From Sweltsa coloradensis (taxonomy: Eukaryota > Arthropoda > Insecta > Plecoptera > Chloroperlidae), in contig JAMZAV010000911.1 of assembly GCA_024449915.1 (NCBI GenBank), positions 1-64,000 of the forward strand: 64,000 bases of DNA. The letters run 5' to 3'. The position numbers and the translations under genes are program-made. Shown piece after piece: positions 25,750 to 39,067 of the stretch. How positions within the stretch are numbered: the stretch's first letter is position 1; every line of letters begins with the position of its first letter. Below the pieces are notes generated by a model. The model worked only from the letters and a program-made list of their open reading frames with translations, ran no database searches and was not told where the DNA came from.

Positions 25750-26101
25750 CTTTTAGGCAAAATTAGTGGTTTTTTGTAATGGTGTTTAACTGTTTTTTGT
25801 GTGTGGCAGTATAGGCCTACTGCATAATTCATCATGATCATTATCCATCGCCGTTTCCTACTTCTGGCAGGGTCAGCTTGGGTTTCGCTTTCGTTCGCAA
25901 CCAAATTCTTCCACTTCTTTCTATCCTCCCACAATTGTGTCTCTGCTACATCCTCCCAGCTCTCTCCTCTATTATGTAGGCCCTAGGTCTCTTGCTATGA
26001 TCTCCTTCCATCTCTTCCTTGGTCTCCCCCTTCTTCTTCCTCCTTCAATCCTTTTCTCATACATTCTCCTGGGCATCCTCTCTTCCGTCATTCGTTTCAT
26101 T

Positions 26102-26462
26102 GGTTGGTATTTATTTATATCAATTTTTATTTTATTTTTTTATTTTTCTTTGTCTTTTTCTTTCTTTTTTCCTTTTCCCCCCCTTTCTTTTCTTTTCTTT
26201 TCATTCTACACCCTTTTTTATATTTGATTCATTCATTAAATGCATATAATATTTTTTTTTTTTTTTGTTACCAAAATTGTTGTGTTTAAATGCATTGTTG
26301 TTGTAATGCTACTATTTCAAATATCTCGAAAATGTATTTATTGTTGTTTCTTCTGCATCTATGTAATTAATTTATTTAGTTGTCCTCCTTGAAAATCAGT
26401 TTTTATAACTGAATAGGATAGACGTTAAATAAAATAAATAAATAAATAAATAAAAATAAATA
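26102..26462 (+). mobile_element. retroposon inserted in LINE, (AAAT)n tail
   Basis: It splits the LINE between RWF and the KRM block of the usual RLRWFGHV.RM motif. It ends GAAAATCAGTTTTTATAACT, GAATAGGATAGACGTTAAAT and then AAATA repeats, the same tail family as 6044-6105. Confidence 0.65.
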
Positions 26463-26819
26463 AACCATCTCAGCCGTGCCCTTTCCCCATTCCGTCACCT
26501 AACTTCTCCACCCCAAGCATCTCTCTGATGTTCGTATTTCTAATTCTATCTCTTTTTGGGTCTTGCCCACTGTGCTCCTCAGGAAATCTCATCTCCGCCG
26601 CCTGTATTGGTTTTCCTTCTCTTCACCCATAGTCCAGGTTTCTCCGCCATATGTGAGGATCGGTATGAAGTAGGTGACCTTGTATAGTGTCATCTTGCAC
26701 TGTATGGGTATTTCCCTATCCCACACCGGGCCCTTTTTTACACACTGGTAGAAGTAACTGGCCGTTTGTATTCTGTTGGTAATTTCCTTTTTTTCATCTT
26801 CCTGCTTATCAATAATAAA

Positions 26820-27291
26820 TATGGCATAACTTTATTTAATAGACTACCTCCTAACATTAAAACTTAAAAAGCACCGACAAACAGATCTTAGCAAAAAAAA
26901 AATACCTGATAGAAAACTGTTTCTACACACTAAATGAATACATCACCAATGAAAAAGATGACTGTTTACCGGGTAGATACCAAATATATCATTTTTTTAT
27001 CATTGTTTTATCACTGTTTTATCATTGTTTTTTAATCAAACATCCTTGTTTGTGGAAAAGCATTTTATAATGTATGTTTATATAATTATGGTACTTAGTC
27101 CGGAGTAAAATGCTCATTTATTTAACAGGCTATTTTTATTTAGTTTATAGAAAACCCAAAATTGTATTGTATTTGTTGTTTTATTTTGCTATATACGTAT
27201 ATGTAAAATATATATTAATAATTATATTGACAAAACAATGTTACAATGAAACCCTACATGGATGCTAATAAAACTGAACTGAACTGAACGA
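26820..27291 (+). mobile_element. retroposon inserted in LINE, (TGAAC)n tail
   Basis: AT-rich insert whose right end is GCTAATAAAACTGAACTGAAC, a short tandem TGAAC tail typical of non-LTR 3' ends. It separates the reverse-transcriptase palm from the C-terminal LINE segment. The left boundary is approximate. Confidence 0.5.
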
Positions 27292-27314
27292 TTGCCATTA
27301 TTTCACTTCCTAGT

Positions 27315-28179
27315 TTATCCAAAACTCTCCACCACTTCCAGGTTTCTTCCCCAAATCTTGACCTCTGCATGATATTCCTTACGTCCCCTTTCTCCTGGCA
27401 TAGTAACACCTTTGCTCTGGCTCACGCTTCTCTTCATGCCGGCCCCCTTCAATGTGCCTCTTCCAGAGGTCTGTGTATCTCTGGAGTACATCCTCATGCT
27501 TTGACCATTCCAGAGGTCTGTGTATCTCTGGAGTACCTCCTCATGCTTTGACCATGCCACAAAATCATCGGCAAACAGCATAACCTCTACCTCCTCCGTT
27601 TCCTCCATCTTTACCTTGTTGTGTAAGCCTATGTCATTGTCATCCATCACTATTATAAATAGCAGTGGTGACACCACACTTCCCTGCCTCAGCCCATTTG
27701 TTACCTATTTGGAACCACCCTGGCATCCCAAACTGTGTTTTTAACAACAGCTTTCACATACTATGTACATACTTCTAGCCCAGTCTATCAACCAAGCTTT
27801 CCCACACTACATTCCTTGGCACACTATCATATGCCTTTTCGATGTCTAGGAAGACCATACTCATTTTTCTACCCATCTCCCTTTCTCCCAACTTTTCTCC
27901 ATAGCTTGTCGAAGTACAAATATCGGGTCTATAGTCGATCTTCCCCATCGAAACCCATATTGTTCTTGATTCAGTATATGGTCCACCTCTACTCTCATCC
28001 TTCTTGTCTATTATCCTTTCATATATCTTGAATGTATGGCAAAAGTAGAGTATGCCTCTGTAGTAAACCACACTTCTTTCTATCTCCTTTTTTGTATATA
28101 TTGTACAATCACTCCTTTCTCTCAATCTCTTGGCACCTTCTTTTCTCTCCATACCACTCTGATCACTCTGTATAGCCAA
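27315..28179 (-). pseudogene. LINE reverse transcriptase core, broken
   Basis: Contains palm-domain motifs VFLDIEKAYDSVPR (27775-28179) and FADDF (27315-27677) in different frames. An RNA-templated DNA polymerase in intact relatives. The frames are interrupted between the two motifs and upstream of them, so no functional product is expected. Confidence 0.85.
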
Positions 28180-28739
28180 TGCATAACAATTGGGCCCCCA
28201 GCTTTGATAATTTCCACCACCAGTTTGTCAACTCCTGCAGTCTTCCCATTCTTCATCTTTTATAAGGATCTCCACTTCTTGCCAGGTCGGTCCTTTTTCA
28301 TCTGCTTCTTCCGTCACCCCTTCCAACTCTACATCTCTGTCTTCTGCTTCTCCTCCCACATTCAGCAATTGATTAGAATTACTCTTTTCCCAGTTTTTCC
28401 CTTTATCTCCTCTGCATCTGTAATGAGTCACTCCGAGTCATCCGTTAGGTACCTTTGTCTATTGTCCCCCTCTTTCCTTCCTCTTACTCTTCACTATACC
28501 ATACATCTTCTTGTTTCCTTTGCATCTCTCTCCAGTTTTTTAGCAAACTTCTCTTAATCTTCTGCTTTCTCTTCTTTAAAACCGTTCTTTGTGCTTCCCT
28601 CTTTGCGTTTTTGAAATTACCATGCAAATAAAATTTTCATTAGGCCTACAATGAATTGGAGATCCCGACGCTTTGTAGGTCTAATTGCAAAAAACTACTG
28701 TCTCTAAAACATCAAAATAAATGTAGGCCCGAGCTCATA

Positions 28740-28970
28740 CAACAGTCTTACGGTGTCTGCCCAGGAAGCATAAGACTTTGCCAAGTTGTGCGTGGTCAGA
28801 TTTCCACTCACCATGTCGCTGTTGTCACATCCATCACTTAATTTAGTCCATCTTGCTTCAAGGCTTCACCAACATCCATACAGCACCGACAGCCTGGAAT
28901 AAAAAATAACAAAATACAGGAACCTTGAGGATTTTCTTATAATACTACAGGTAAGTTTAAGTGATTAGGA
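28740..28970. repeat. dispersed repeat, second copy at about 8120-8470
   Basis: Shares TTTGCCA..TTGTG, TCCACTCACCA, TCCATCTTG.(T)TCAAGG and CTGGAATAA in the same order with the stretch at 8120-8470. Function unknown. Confidence 0.6.
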
Positions 28971-29049
28971 GAATAGCCTAATATGAGTACCGGTATAATA
29001 GGACTTTTAAGTTTAAATATATTGCATTTTTGAAGTAGGCCTAGGCCTG

Positions 29050-29399
29050 AACTCTTTCCGTTGGGGTCAGTGAACTTTTAACTTTTTCGGTTTGGGTCAG
29101 TCAATTATTAACACAGTTGTTAGGTGCGGCTGCCAAGTTATGTAAGACTAGGTTCGTCGTCTCTGGGGTCCAGGGGCGAAGCCCCGGTGGGACAAAACCA
29201 AAATATAATTAAACCTCCACGTCGTATTATAACAAAACTTTAAACCCTTTGCGTTGAAATCCTTTACATTTAATAGGCCTAGCGATGTAAGGGAGTTGTA
29301 GGGGAGTATTTTATTCATAATATGTAAAAAATTTTGACATAGAATGTTTTTAATGAAAATACAAGTGTTAAAAGTTGCTGACCCCAACCGAAAGAGTAC
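29050..29399. mobile_element. MITE, TIR related to the 30-32 kb cluster
   Basis: The left end ACTCTTTCCGTTGGGGTCAG and the right end CTGACCCCAACCGAAAGAGT are inverses over about 32 bp. The first bases match the outer ends of the cluster at 30164-32199, so they are probably sister families. Confidence 0.8.
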
Positions 29400-29565
29400 C
29401 CTAGGCCCACTATTGGTTTCATGTGTAGTCTAGCCGCTATTTGATGTAGGCCTACCCAGGGATGGCAACAGGGGATAGGGGGTATCCCTGGTAGGTTGGC
29501 CTAGCCAAGGGCATCAAGCATTTTATGTGTAAACCGTATAATTATTATTTATAATTGTAGGCTAA

Positions 29566-29939
29566 AGGCTGATGCACAATTGCCCCGTAACGAGAACGGG
29601 AACGAGAACGGGAAGACACTAACGTTAAGAACTTCGATGCACAACAGCCCGTGAAGCAAGCCGACGGGAACAAATCAAATAGCCTAGTAGGGCCAAGTGT
29701 GTTAATTATATTTTGTTATTTTGTTATTCCCTCCATGTTTATTAATATATTTTTGCATATTACTCGCGTATAACCAATAAATCAGCTAATAAAATAGTTT
29801 CAGGCTGTGGACATCTGGATTCTGATTGGTTCCGGTAAGGTACTGACGGGAACGTAAAGGAAAATAACACTTGGTATTTCCGTTGTCCATTGCCGGGATA
29901 GGAACGACCGGCAACGGGAACTTTATTGTGCATGTGTCC
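29566..29939. mobile_element. MITE, probable 3-bp TAA target duplication
   Basis: The left end AGGCTGATGCACAAT and the right end ATTGTGCATGTGTCCC are imperfect inverses, flanked on each side by TAA. GAACGGGAAC-type motifs repeat inside each arm. The 3-bp duplication would suit a PIF/Harbinger-type element. Confidence 0.6.
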
Positions 29940-30163
29940 CTAAGTTAACGTGTGATTCAACTTTCTTCCCGTTACGTTAACGTTTATATATTATATTATT
30001 TTTTAAAAGGCTAGAGGTAGGCCTACCGGTACTTGGTCCAAATTAATACTAACCTCTCCAAGATGCCTTTGGCCCCCCCACCCCCTAAACAATATTATTA
30101 TTATTATTCATAGGCCTACGCGCTTCGCGCTCCCCCCCACTCCCCCAACCTACTTTTCCCGGA

Positions 30164-32199
30164 ACTCTTTCGGTTGGTATGGACAGTTTTTTATCAGTAG
30201 GTATATTTATACCGGTACTATACCGGTACTTATGAATACCGGTACTTAGATTAAAAATAGCGACGTTAAAGGTTTTGTAGGTACCGGTACTTTAGATTTA
30301 AAATAGCAACATTAAAGGTTTTGTAGGTACTATAGATTTAAAATAGGTAGCGACGTTAAGCATCATTCACAATCAGTTCTAAGGCGTAATAATTTGTATT
30401 GCCGAGTATGTGTTTCAATCAGAACGTTCACAACACGTCCTAAGTCGCAAGGCGTAAGGTTTATGTCGTAACGAATTGCCCAAAATCCAATTCTTACGCC
30501 AGGTTTCTTACGACGAGCCAATCACGAACAAGGAAACTTCCCACTCCTGCTTATTTCATTCCACAGCTGATGTACACGCATGCGCAATACGCAGCAGCAA
30601 TTAAAAATGGCAGAGGATATTCTTACGGCATACCGTAAGAATTACTAGAAATTATTCTTACGGTATGTGTTTTCATTGGTTGTCTCATCACGTGACTCAT
30701 CTCATCAACAGGCGCGCCGTAAGAATAGTGTATAGTAATTCTTACGGTCTATGCGGTATAATCTTAATTTGACGGGAATGTTATTTTACATTAAATTTAT
30801 GATTTTCCTTTTTCTAATTGAATATTATTATGTGTTTACTTGGTTTTTGGGCGCGGAAAGTAGTTTCTGGACTTATTTAATCACTTTTAGTTTGATTGAA
30901 TAACACACGCAATCCCTACCCCTGAGCCCTACACAACACTCGTCCAACTTTTCAACACAGTTTTTTCCAAAGAAAAAGAATAAAAAATCAACTTCAAAAT
31001 AGAAACAAATGAAGAAGACCTCATTATTAACGATTTATTTATACTAATCACTCTGAAAATATACCAATTAAATAGAATAACACATATTTAACACAAACAC
31101 TCGCTCATTTCACTGTCATTGATCCGCCATGTTTGGTATTTACGTCTTGATTTTACTTACTAGGCGTACCAACCATTTTCGCTAAAATACTCCACCTACA
31201 AAACCTTTAACGTCGCTATTTTAAATATAAAGGACTTTCACCACAAAGGATTTTCGTTTAAAATAGCGACGTTAAAGGTTTTGAAGTTTTTTTTTATTAT
31301 AACAGTAAAAACGTGATGATTCTATTTTGGATTTTTTTTGTGTTCTTGTAAGGTAACTTGCAGTGAGTACATCTCAGCACGGTAGGCCTAGGCCGCGTCG
31401 CTCCGCGCTACTTATAACTTACTTTTGTTTATAAAACAGAAGCTGAAAATTATTTTTAATTGGTTTCCGCGCATTTATTTTTAATATACTTTGAAATATC
31501 AGTGATTTGGCAAAGAAAATAAAGTAAAAAAACAAAAAGTTGCAATTCCGTCAAACTAGTAGAGTTCCGGTCTATGCATGCCTACTATGACCATGCACTA
31601 GGCAGGCCTAGGCTAGGCCTAACGTCGCTATTTTAAATCTAAAGTACCTACAAAACCTTTAACGTCGCTATTTTAAATCTAAAGTACCTACAAAACCTGG
31701 AACTCTTTTGGTTGGTATGGACAGTTTTTGATTAGTAGGTACTTTAGATTTAAAATAGCAACATTAAAGGTTTTGTATGTACTTTAGATTTAAAATAGCG
31801 ACGTTTAAGGTTTTGTAGGTACACATAAAAAAAACTGTCCATACCAACCGAAAGAGTACCCAAAACCTTTAACGTCGCTATTTTAAATCTAAAGTACCTA
31901 CAAAACCTTTAACGTCGCTATTTTAAATCTAAAGTAGGCCTAGCCCTACCTACTGATCAAAAACTGGGCATACCAAACGAAAAAGTTCGCTCCATGCCGT
32001 AAGAATAGTGTGTAGGCTAGTAATTCTTACGGCATGCCGTAAGAATATCCACTCCATTTAAAAATGGCATGGTTGTTGTGAACGCCTAGCATTTCTTACG
32101 ACTTACGCCTTACGCCTTAGAACTGATTGTGAATAATCCTTTAAAGGTTTTGTAGGTAGGCCTACACATAAAAAAACTGTCCATACCAACCGAAAGAGT
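30164..32199. mobile_element. nested terminal-inverted-repeat element cluster
   Basis: The outer ends ACTCTTTCGGTTGGTATGGA (30164) and its inverse (ending 32199) flank inner ends ATTCACAATCAGTTCTAAGG (30364) and their inverse (ending 32134). Further internal copies of the outer end lie near 31700 and 31836. Between them are about a dozen copies, in both orientations, of a module with AAATAGCGACGTTAAAGG and TTTTGTAGGTAC. No coding frames. Looks like repeated self-insertion of one MITE family. Confidence 0.7.
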
Positions 32200-32755
32200 A
32201 GGTAGGCCCTACCCTTTTCCCCTTGTTAAAAAGTTGGGGGCTAGGCCTACCAACTGAAGAAGTACCCCTGGGGCAAACGGTAATTAGTCAACAATGCTTA
32301 AAATTATGAATAGATAGGGCCTAACCAATATAAAGTGGCAGAGAGAAGGCATACAATCGTCCAAACAGTAGGCCTAGCCTAGGTCCTAGGCCTATCCTTC
32401 TGAAAGAGGTTAGGCCAACCCAAGGCCGCCTAGGTCTACGGAGTTAACTTGTTTGATACATGCTCGGTGGTAATGGCCTATGCCCTAGGCACGGGCCCAG
32501 GTTCGGGTCACGTCACAACACTGAGGTCACCAGTGACTCACCTAAATCAGTTTAAAATGTTAATTAGCAACGTAGACCATAGAGAAATAACACGTAGGCC
32601 TTGTATAATCTTTGGTGGTGGACAATGTGCTCAGCCGCCTGCCGCCATTCCGCTGCAGTGTTGCCAATGTACCAGTACCAAGCCCCAGCAACGAAGCCGG
32701 TAGTACCAACTTAAAATACCGCCAAATTCAATGGCTGCCATAGACATCCCATGAA

Positions 32756-32833
<78 letters not shown>

Positions 32834-32834
32834 T
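32756..32834. repeat. (GATA)n microsatellite
   Basis: About 19 uninterrupted GATA units. Confidence 0.97.
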
Positions 32835-32968
32835 TATTTGCATAATGTCAGACTCCTCCCATGTAACCATGTTCGGAGTATATTACATGTCATGATTTCA
32901 TTAGCATTACATAAAGAAATATATACAAAAGGAAAAAAGTGCTTACCAAGGGCTAGAGATACCAAGGG

Positions 32969-33056
32969 CTAGGCCGCTTCGCGAACGCTTTTTCTAGTCG
33001 CGTTGATGGATGAGTTTGTTTGTGTTTTTAGTATGCGTGGGATCTCTTTACTTGAG
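32969..33056 (-). mobile_element. HINE 3' end fragment
   Basis: The inverse of the 3' end of the element at 8796-9482: CTAGGCCGCTTCGCGAACGC, then GTTGATGGATGAG and GTATGCGTGGGATC. The 5' part is missing. Confidence 0.65.
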
Positions 33057-33084
33057 GGTTGAGTAGGCCTAATACCGAAAATAG

Positions 33085-33852
<768 letters not shown>

Positions 33853-34989
33853 GTTTTATTTCCAATACAAATGTTACATTGTAGTTGACCCATCTAATCC
33901 TCTGTAGAGGATTACTATAATAGGGTATTTGGAAAATGTTTAAATATACAGTTAAATAAATAAATAAATTACCATAGTAGGCTGGGGTGGCAGCCGCAGG
34001 GGGTGCTGGGGTGCGATCGCACCCCGGGCTTTTGACATTCCGGGCCCCTGTGGAACATTTGTACACACTACACTTTCAGTTTCAGACTAAATATATATGA
34101 TTGTATATTTGTTTACTGCGAAAAAGAGTTGCCGAACAAAATACATTAGATAATATTAACGACGACTCATGAGGTGCCTTAGGCAGCTCTTCAAAAGAGA
34201 ATGGTTGTTCAGTGTTCTCACTTTTCAGTTTTTAGTAGGAACTAGTGACTATCATGTATAGCTAATTGACTTTCTCGCCGCCGCGCTACGAGAAGAAATT
34301 TCGATGTGATTGCAAGTATTTTGGTTTTGGTTTGCCAGTTCCAACTAGCAAGGGGATGGCGTTGGTTGGGGGGGGGGGGGGGGGGGCAGCCGGCGCCGGC
34401 TAGGGGATGTAGAAGTAGTACCGTGAATCGTCTCATTACAGGTTACAGCTTACGCTTACACATTATTATTGGAAAGTTATGCATGATTCAATCAAAATGT
34501 CCAGTATAGACTCATCTCCCAAGCTCGCATTTTGTGAGTGTCAATTTGGTACTTGCGAGTTACATTATTGGTTGTAATGTATTATGTATTAATCTATCTA
34601 TTAATCTCTATTAATATTGCTTGATTGCATTATTTGTTAATTTGTTTAAATTTATTTTTTAAACAATTTGCAATTTAGGATTGTTGTAATATCATGTTAT
34701 AATCATTTAGAGGATTCTCAGATAGTGAGCTGTTGCGAAAGGGAAATCTCATTAGTACAGCATTGAGTATAGAACCTCATTAGGTTTTAGTCAAGGTCCA
34801 CTGGATTTCCGCTAGGCTTCGCTGCCGCGCACAGGGAGTAGATACAGGGGACCTTGGGTTTTAGTATACGGAACAGAAATATATTAATTTAAAATTGCCA
34901 CTGCAGAAATGTCGAGTATTTAAATTTAATATTGTTACTTCTGATGTGATACATAGTTTTAAGTTTTCAACACACACAAACAACTCTGA

Positions 34990-35300
34990 ACTTTAAAAAA
35001 TGAATCATTCAAAGAAAACGCTACATCTGAGAAGTTTCAAACGTGGAATACACTTTGATATCTTTCATTCTTTATCACTTTTGAATATGGAAAGCAAAAT
35101 TGGGTAACGAGTACCGGGGATAATCAAAATTATCAAAAGCTATGTAGTAATTCCGTATTCTTATGAATAAGACGCTATGCAGAGAAAACAGTTCATCTTA
35201 GAACTTTGAAACTTGGGCCACACTTAGATGTCCTTAATGCGCAATCACTTTAGCTTTCAAAACCAAAACTGGGCAATAGGGACCGGGGAAAATCAAAATG
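34990..35300. repeat. dispersed repeat also present at about 48.4-48.7 kb
   Basis: The segment with CATCTTAGAACTTTGAAACT and CACACTTAGATGT recurs at 48581-48617. In both places a fold-back element follows downstream, suggesting one larger repeat unit. Confidence 0.55.
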
Positions 35301-35511
35301 AATTTCTCAGGTGTAGTAATTTGTACAAGCTTGAAATTAAACATGCTCTTAACCATTATAAATATCTAGCGCTTAAAACACAAGGGGGCAAATTTGGGGG
35401 GACCGTGGGCCCAAAAATGTCAAAAAACAACTCTGAACTGAACTTAACAAATTTAATCAAAGTCCATCATTCACGCCTTGATAGGAAACAAACAGCAAAA
35501 ATATGTAATAT

Positions 35512-35942
35512 CCCCACGAATACAAATATTTGTAAAAAAAAAAAACGGCAGCCAAGCTCTCCTTCAAAAGTCTTCGGCTGTGAATACTGTGAGATATAGA
35601 AGTTGAGCCAAGCTTTTCATTCTTTCTCCCTAGTTTCGCTTTGAAAAGAAGTAAGATCGTTTCGCCTGTTGACGAGCGCCAAGCCAACGATTTTTTGGTA
35701 AAAAAGTAAAATTTTTAAACTTGAAATCTTAAAAAAAAATTGCTTGGCTATGAACAATATTCAATGGCCAAGCCATTTTTTCAAGCAAAACGATCTTACT
35801 TCTTTTCAAAGCGAAACTAGGGAGAAAGAATGAAAAGCTTGGCTCAACTTCTATATCTCACAGCATTCACAGCCGAAGACTTTTGAAGGAGAGCTTGGCT
35901 GCCTTTTTTTTTTTTTTTTTACAAATTTTTGTATTTGTGGGG
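35512..35942. repeat. fold-back element, long inverted arms (copy 1)
   Basis: The left arm starts CCCCACGAATACAAATAT and the right arm ends with its inverse, GTATTTGTGGGG. Inside, CAAAAGTCTTCGGCTGTGAA, GTTGAGCCAAGC and GAAAAGAAGTAAGATCG are mirrored. The arms are about 170 bp with a central spacer of about 80 bp. No coding capacity. Confidence 0.85.
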
Positions 35943-35990
35943 ATGTATAGTTTCTCCGACATGTTTCCAAATAGATTCAACTATTTGTGT

Positions 35991-35992
<2 letters not shown>

Positions 35993-36086
<94 letters not shown>
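35993..36086. repeat. (GT)n microsatellite
   Basis: About 45 GT units with one TTTGT interruption near 36050. Confidence 0.97.
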
Positions 36087-36087
<1 letters not shown>

Positions 36088-36189
36088 CTTTGTGAAGGAA
36101 TGAGGAAGGATATTAGAGGTTGTTGGGGACTAGAACAAGACCAAATTCATTTGGACGAAATAAATGAAGAATTTGATAAAGTCGTTTGA

Positions 36190-38861
36190 ACTAGGATTTA
36201 TTGCCATTGCAATATTTGGTTGATACTGGCGTGTAATTAGTTATGACTGATTGACATTAATTGACCAAAATGATTTTGCAATGTAACAGTTGACACTCCG
36301 GTGCCTGCCGCCACAAACCAAACCGTGAAGCGATTGGTCAGTTGACATATTTTTTTAAAACTTTTACTCTTTCAATAACGATAACGAACTCTTACACTAG
36401 TTTGAATACTTTACAATATTTAACACGACATGCCAATGAAAAGCCAGGGATTTCCAATGGTTTATAATAATGTATGTTTTAATTACCGAATGACAGCGCT
36501 GGCTTACATTTTTTTAATGACTTATTTAATGTATGATTTAAGAAGATGTTGCTTTTTATACTTATCCATAAATTTGAATGGCAAAAAGTTTCAACTGAGA
36601 ACACTTATTTGTTAATAATGGCACAGGTAATGGCAGTAGAGCTGTGAGCCGACCTACCTGGCCTAGCACGCTCCTAGACTTGGCAACACTGTTGTAGTGG
36701 GACTGGGCTAATTACATCATGGTCCACTTACATAGGCCTACAGAAGGGGCTTGGCTCACAGGTACAGCAATGTGTTGGAAACAATCGTGATTCTTTGTTT
36801 TCCTTTACATTGATGAATACATTGTGTCTTCACAATATTAGGTAGGTAGGGATTTGATTTAAATAAAATGTATCTAAGTAAACATATTATTACAAGATAA
36901 AATTTTTGAATAGCTTGAGGACTTTTATAACAACTTTAGCCCATTCCCACCCATCGATAACAAGAAAATGTACAGGAAAACAAATAGTTATTGCCAGTCT
37001 AGATTGATCAAAACTTGGATCAATGTCGATAGTATAATACAAGATTCCTACACCTTCAACATCTATTGTGCCTCTTGCTATTGGCTCCGACTAAGCACGA
37101 CGACGGCGAGGGGTCCAACGAGTCAAGATGCACAAGCCAACCATTCCTTGTCTTTACTGTTGTACAACATGTAAGCTCAGATAGCATGCACAGGATGTCA
37201 CACAATTGTAATTTGTAATTATTTGCCAAGTTGATAAAGACCAATTATTTCTTCTCCAACTTTCAATTGCATGTCATTCTCTCTTTCGTTAGTGGCAACT
37301 TCGAGTGTGCTTCTTCATCACAACTTTTGATATGAACTCAAAAACTCACAAAAGTTTCTTTAAGTTATGATACCTTGAAATCAGTCATTAACATTTAACG
37401 TGTATTTACAATAGATTATGTTATTTTTTATAAGTGATTACAGAAATTTGTTTCATTTAAGGTTTGTTTAATAACAGATTGTTCAATTTTACAAGCCTTT
37501 GTAATGAAACAAAATTAGGAATTGAATACCACTGTAAACAATCCAACTTCATACAACATGATGCAATGGTGATCGAAATAAGCTTCACACAACATCAATA
37601 ATTACAGCACTTTTAACAATTACTCAATCACACATGGATTAACAATACTTCTGCCTATTTTTATAATATTGTTTGGGTATTTGAAGAACATGAAAAGTTG
37701 ATGCAGACAAGATGCAATCAATTTAACAGTTGTGCTTTCTCGACTCTCACAGCTGTTTTCCAAGTATTCTTATCTCTGCAGCATCAAGTGTCGATGAGAG
37801 ATCTACTTGAAAGATGTGCATGTAAGACCATACTATTAAATTACCACACTCATTCCGTTGAGAGTACCAGGAAATTGAGTATTTAGATACAAAGTTTACA
37901 TAATGCCCAATTTTAATAAATGTACTGTTGTCCCAATAATAAACCCCTGAATTTTGTCCCTATATTGCTGAATTGGTCTTGTTTGCCAATTTATTACCAA
38001 TCACACATTTTTCCAATGTAGTTATAGGTATTATGAAGGATTGAAAGTTTTCTTATTTAGGACACAGGAAAATATAATTACGATTTAAATTGGGAGATAA
38101 CTTACAACATCAAAGTCACCCATTGGTTTATACGATAAGAACATTGTTGCTTGTATATTAGCATTTTAACGATTAGGGTATGCGAGCCTGCTTGGTTTCT
38201 AAAGACTTTTGGGACACAGTGATTAACAGTTTTGGAGGCGAGCATAACATACAACGTGTTTCTACAAATTCTATATAATTTTCATTCCATATTTAACTGT
38301 GCTTTTTTAATTAACATAATATTTTCCATGAAGCACACTTCCACCACAGGAAGACGTGTTTGCTTTGAGTAACAATATTTTTTATTATTGTCAACATCTT
38401 AAAACTGATTTGCAGTTAACAATACCTGCGATAATATTCCAGTAACACAAATTCACAACATTAACCACATCACCATCAACAGTTGCAACTTCTTTCTTGG
38501 TGTTTGTCAGAATGATGTCGCGTCATGCTCTCATTGCTAACAGATCACTGAAACCAATGTTAGTTTCTTGAGTGAAAGCAATCCTTCATCAACTTCACTG
38601 TTAAATTCATCGAACCATGGTACGCTTCATTCGAAGAAACGTTTTTGATTCTCACTGTTTGAGTCTGTTTAGTTCACATTAGGGCAGTACAGATACTTAA
38701 GATAAATAGCAACTAATTATTCTCCAATTTCATAAATAAATATGTATCTTCAAAGCATCGAAGTTCGTAATTGAGAATAATTATTTCGGCAGTGAAATTG
38801 CAAACGCGGCAAGGAACATTTGTGCGATGGAGGACAACACAAGTGGTAACTGTCTCACAAT
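36190..38861. other. AT-rich intergenic DNA, no supported gene
   Basis: No splice-bounded or long coding frames. A short GC-richer patch at 37075-37160 has a minus-strand frame (KTRNGWLVHLDSLDPSPSSC, then a stop near 37056) behind a possible acceptor at 37157-37158. The phase does not fit the last brp exon, so it is only noted. Confidence 0.5.
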
Positions 38862-39067
38862 GTCACTCGCAGGTTAGTAAACCACGCACCGGAAGTGGTA
38901 CGTCACTCGCAGATTAGTGAACCATACACCGGAAGTTGTACAACGTCACTCGCAGATTAGTGAACCACGCACCGGAAGTTGTACAATGTCACGCGCAAGC
39001 TAGTGAACCACTCACCGGAAGTGGTAGAATGTCACTCTCAGGCTAGATAACCACGTACCGGAACTAG
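38862..39067. repeat. minisatellite, about five copies of a 40-43-bp unit with ETS-type cores
   Basis: Units start with GTCAC at 38862, 38902, 38945, 38988 and 39031. Each holds an AACCAC/ACACCGGAA-type core; four contain ACCGGAAGT and the last ACCGGAACT. ACCGGAAGT is the textbook ETS/GABP recognition core. No gene start next to it is supported. Confidence 0.85.

Larger units (their letters stand above)
25831..28625 (-). mobile_element. RTE-like LINE (non-LTR retrotransposon), interrupted and decayed
   Basis: Minus-strand frames give, in order, LLNVGGEAEDRDVE, a TWQEVEILIK block, SMVFLDIEKAYDSVPRNVVW, then VSPLLFIIVMDD and VMLFADDFVAWSK (the catalytic FADD motif), then the C-terminal ITYGGETWT-like and RLRWF / KRMTEERMP blocks and a basic GGRRRGRPRKRWKEI tail. 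The 3' end is GGATAATGATCATGAT (25831-25850 inverse). Many frameshifts and two insertions (26102-26462 and about 26820-27291) make it inactive. Confidence 0.85.

Noticed and set aside
25937..26289. Hydrophobic Phe/Ser-rich frames that look like membrane proteins
   Set aside because: They lie antisense to the LINE and in a pyrimidine-rich retroposon insert; composition alone explains them.
28036..28557. 173-residue plus-strand frame
   Set aside because: It is the antisense shadow of LINE reverse-transcriptase sequence on the minus strand.
35883..36189. Val/Cys-run frames
   Set aside because: They are translations of the GT microsatellite.
37056..37156. A further downstream brp exon
   Set aside because: The splice phase does not fit the preceding candidate exon, and no ELKS-type C-terminus is present.
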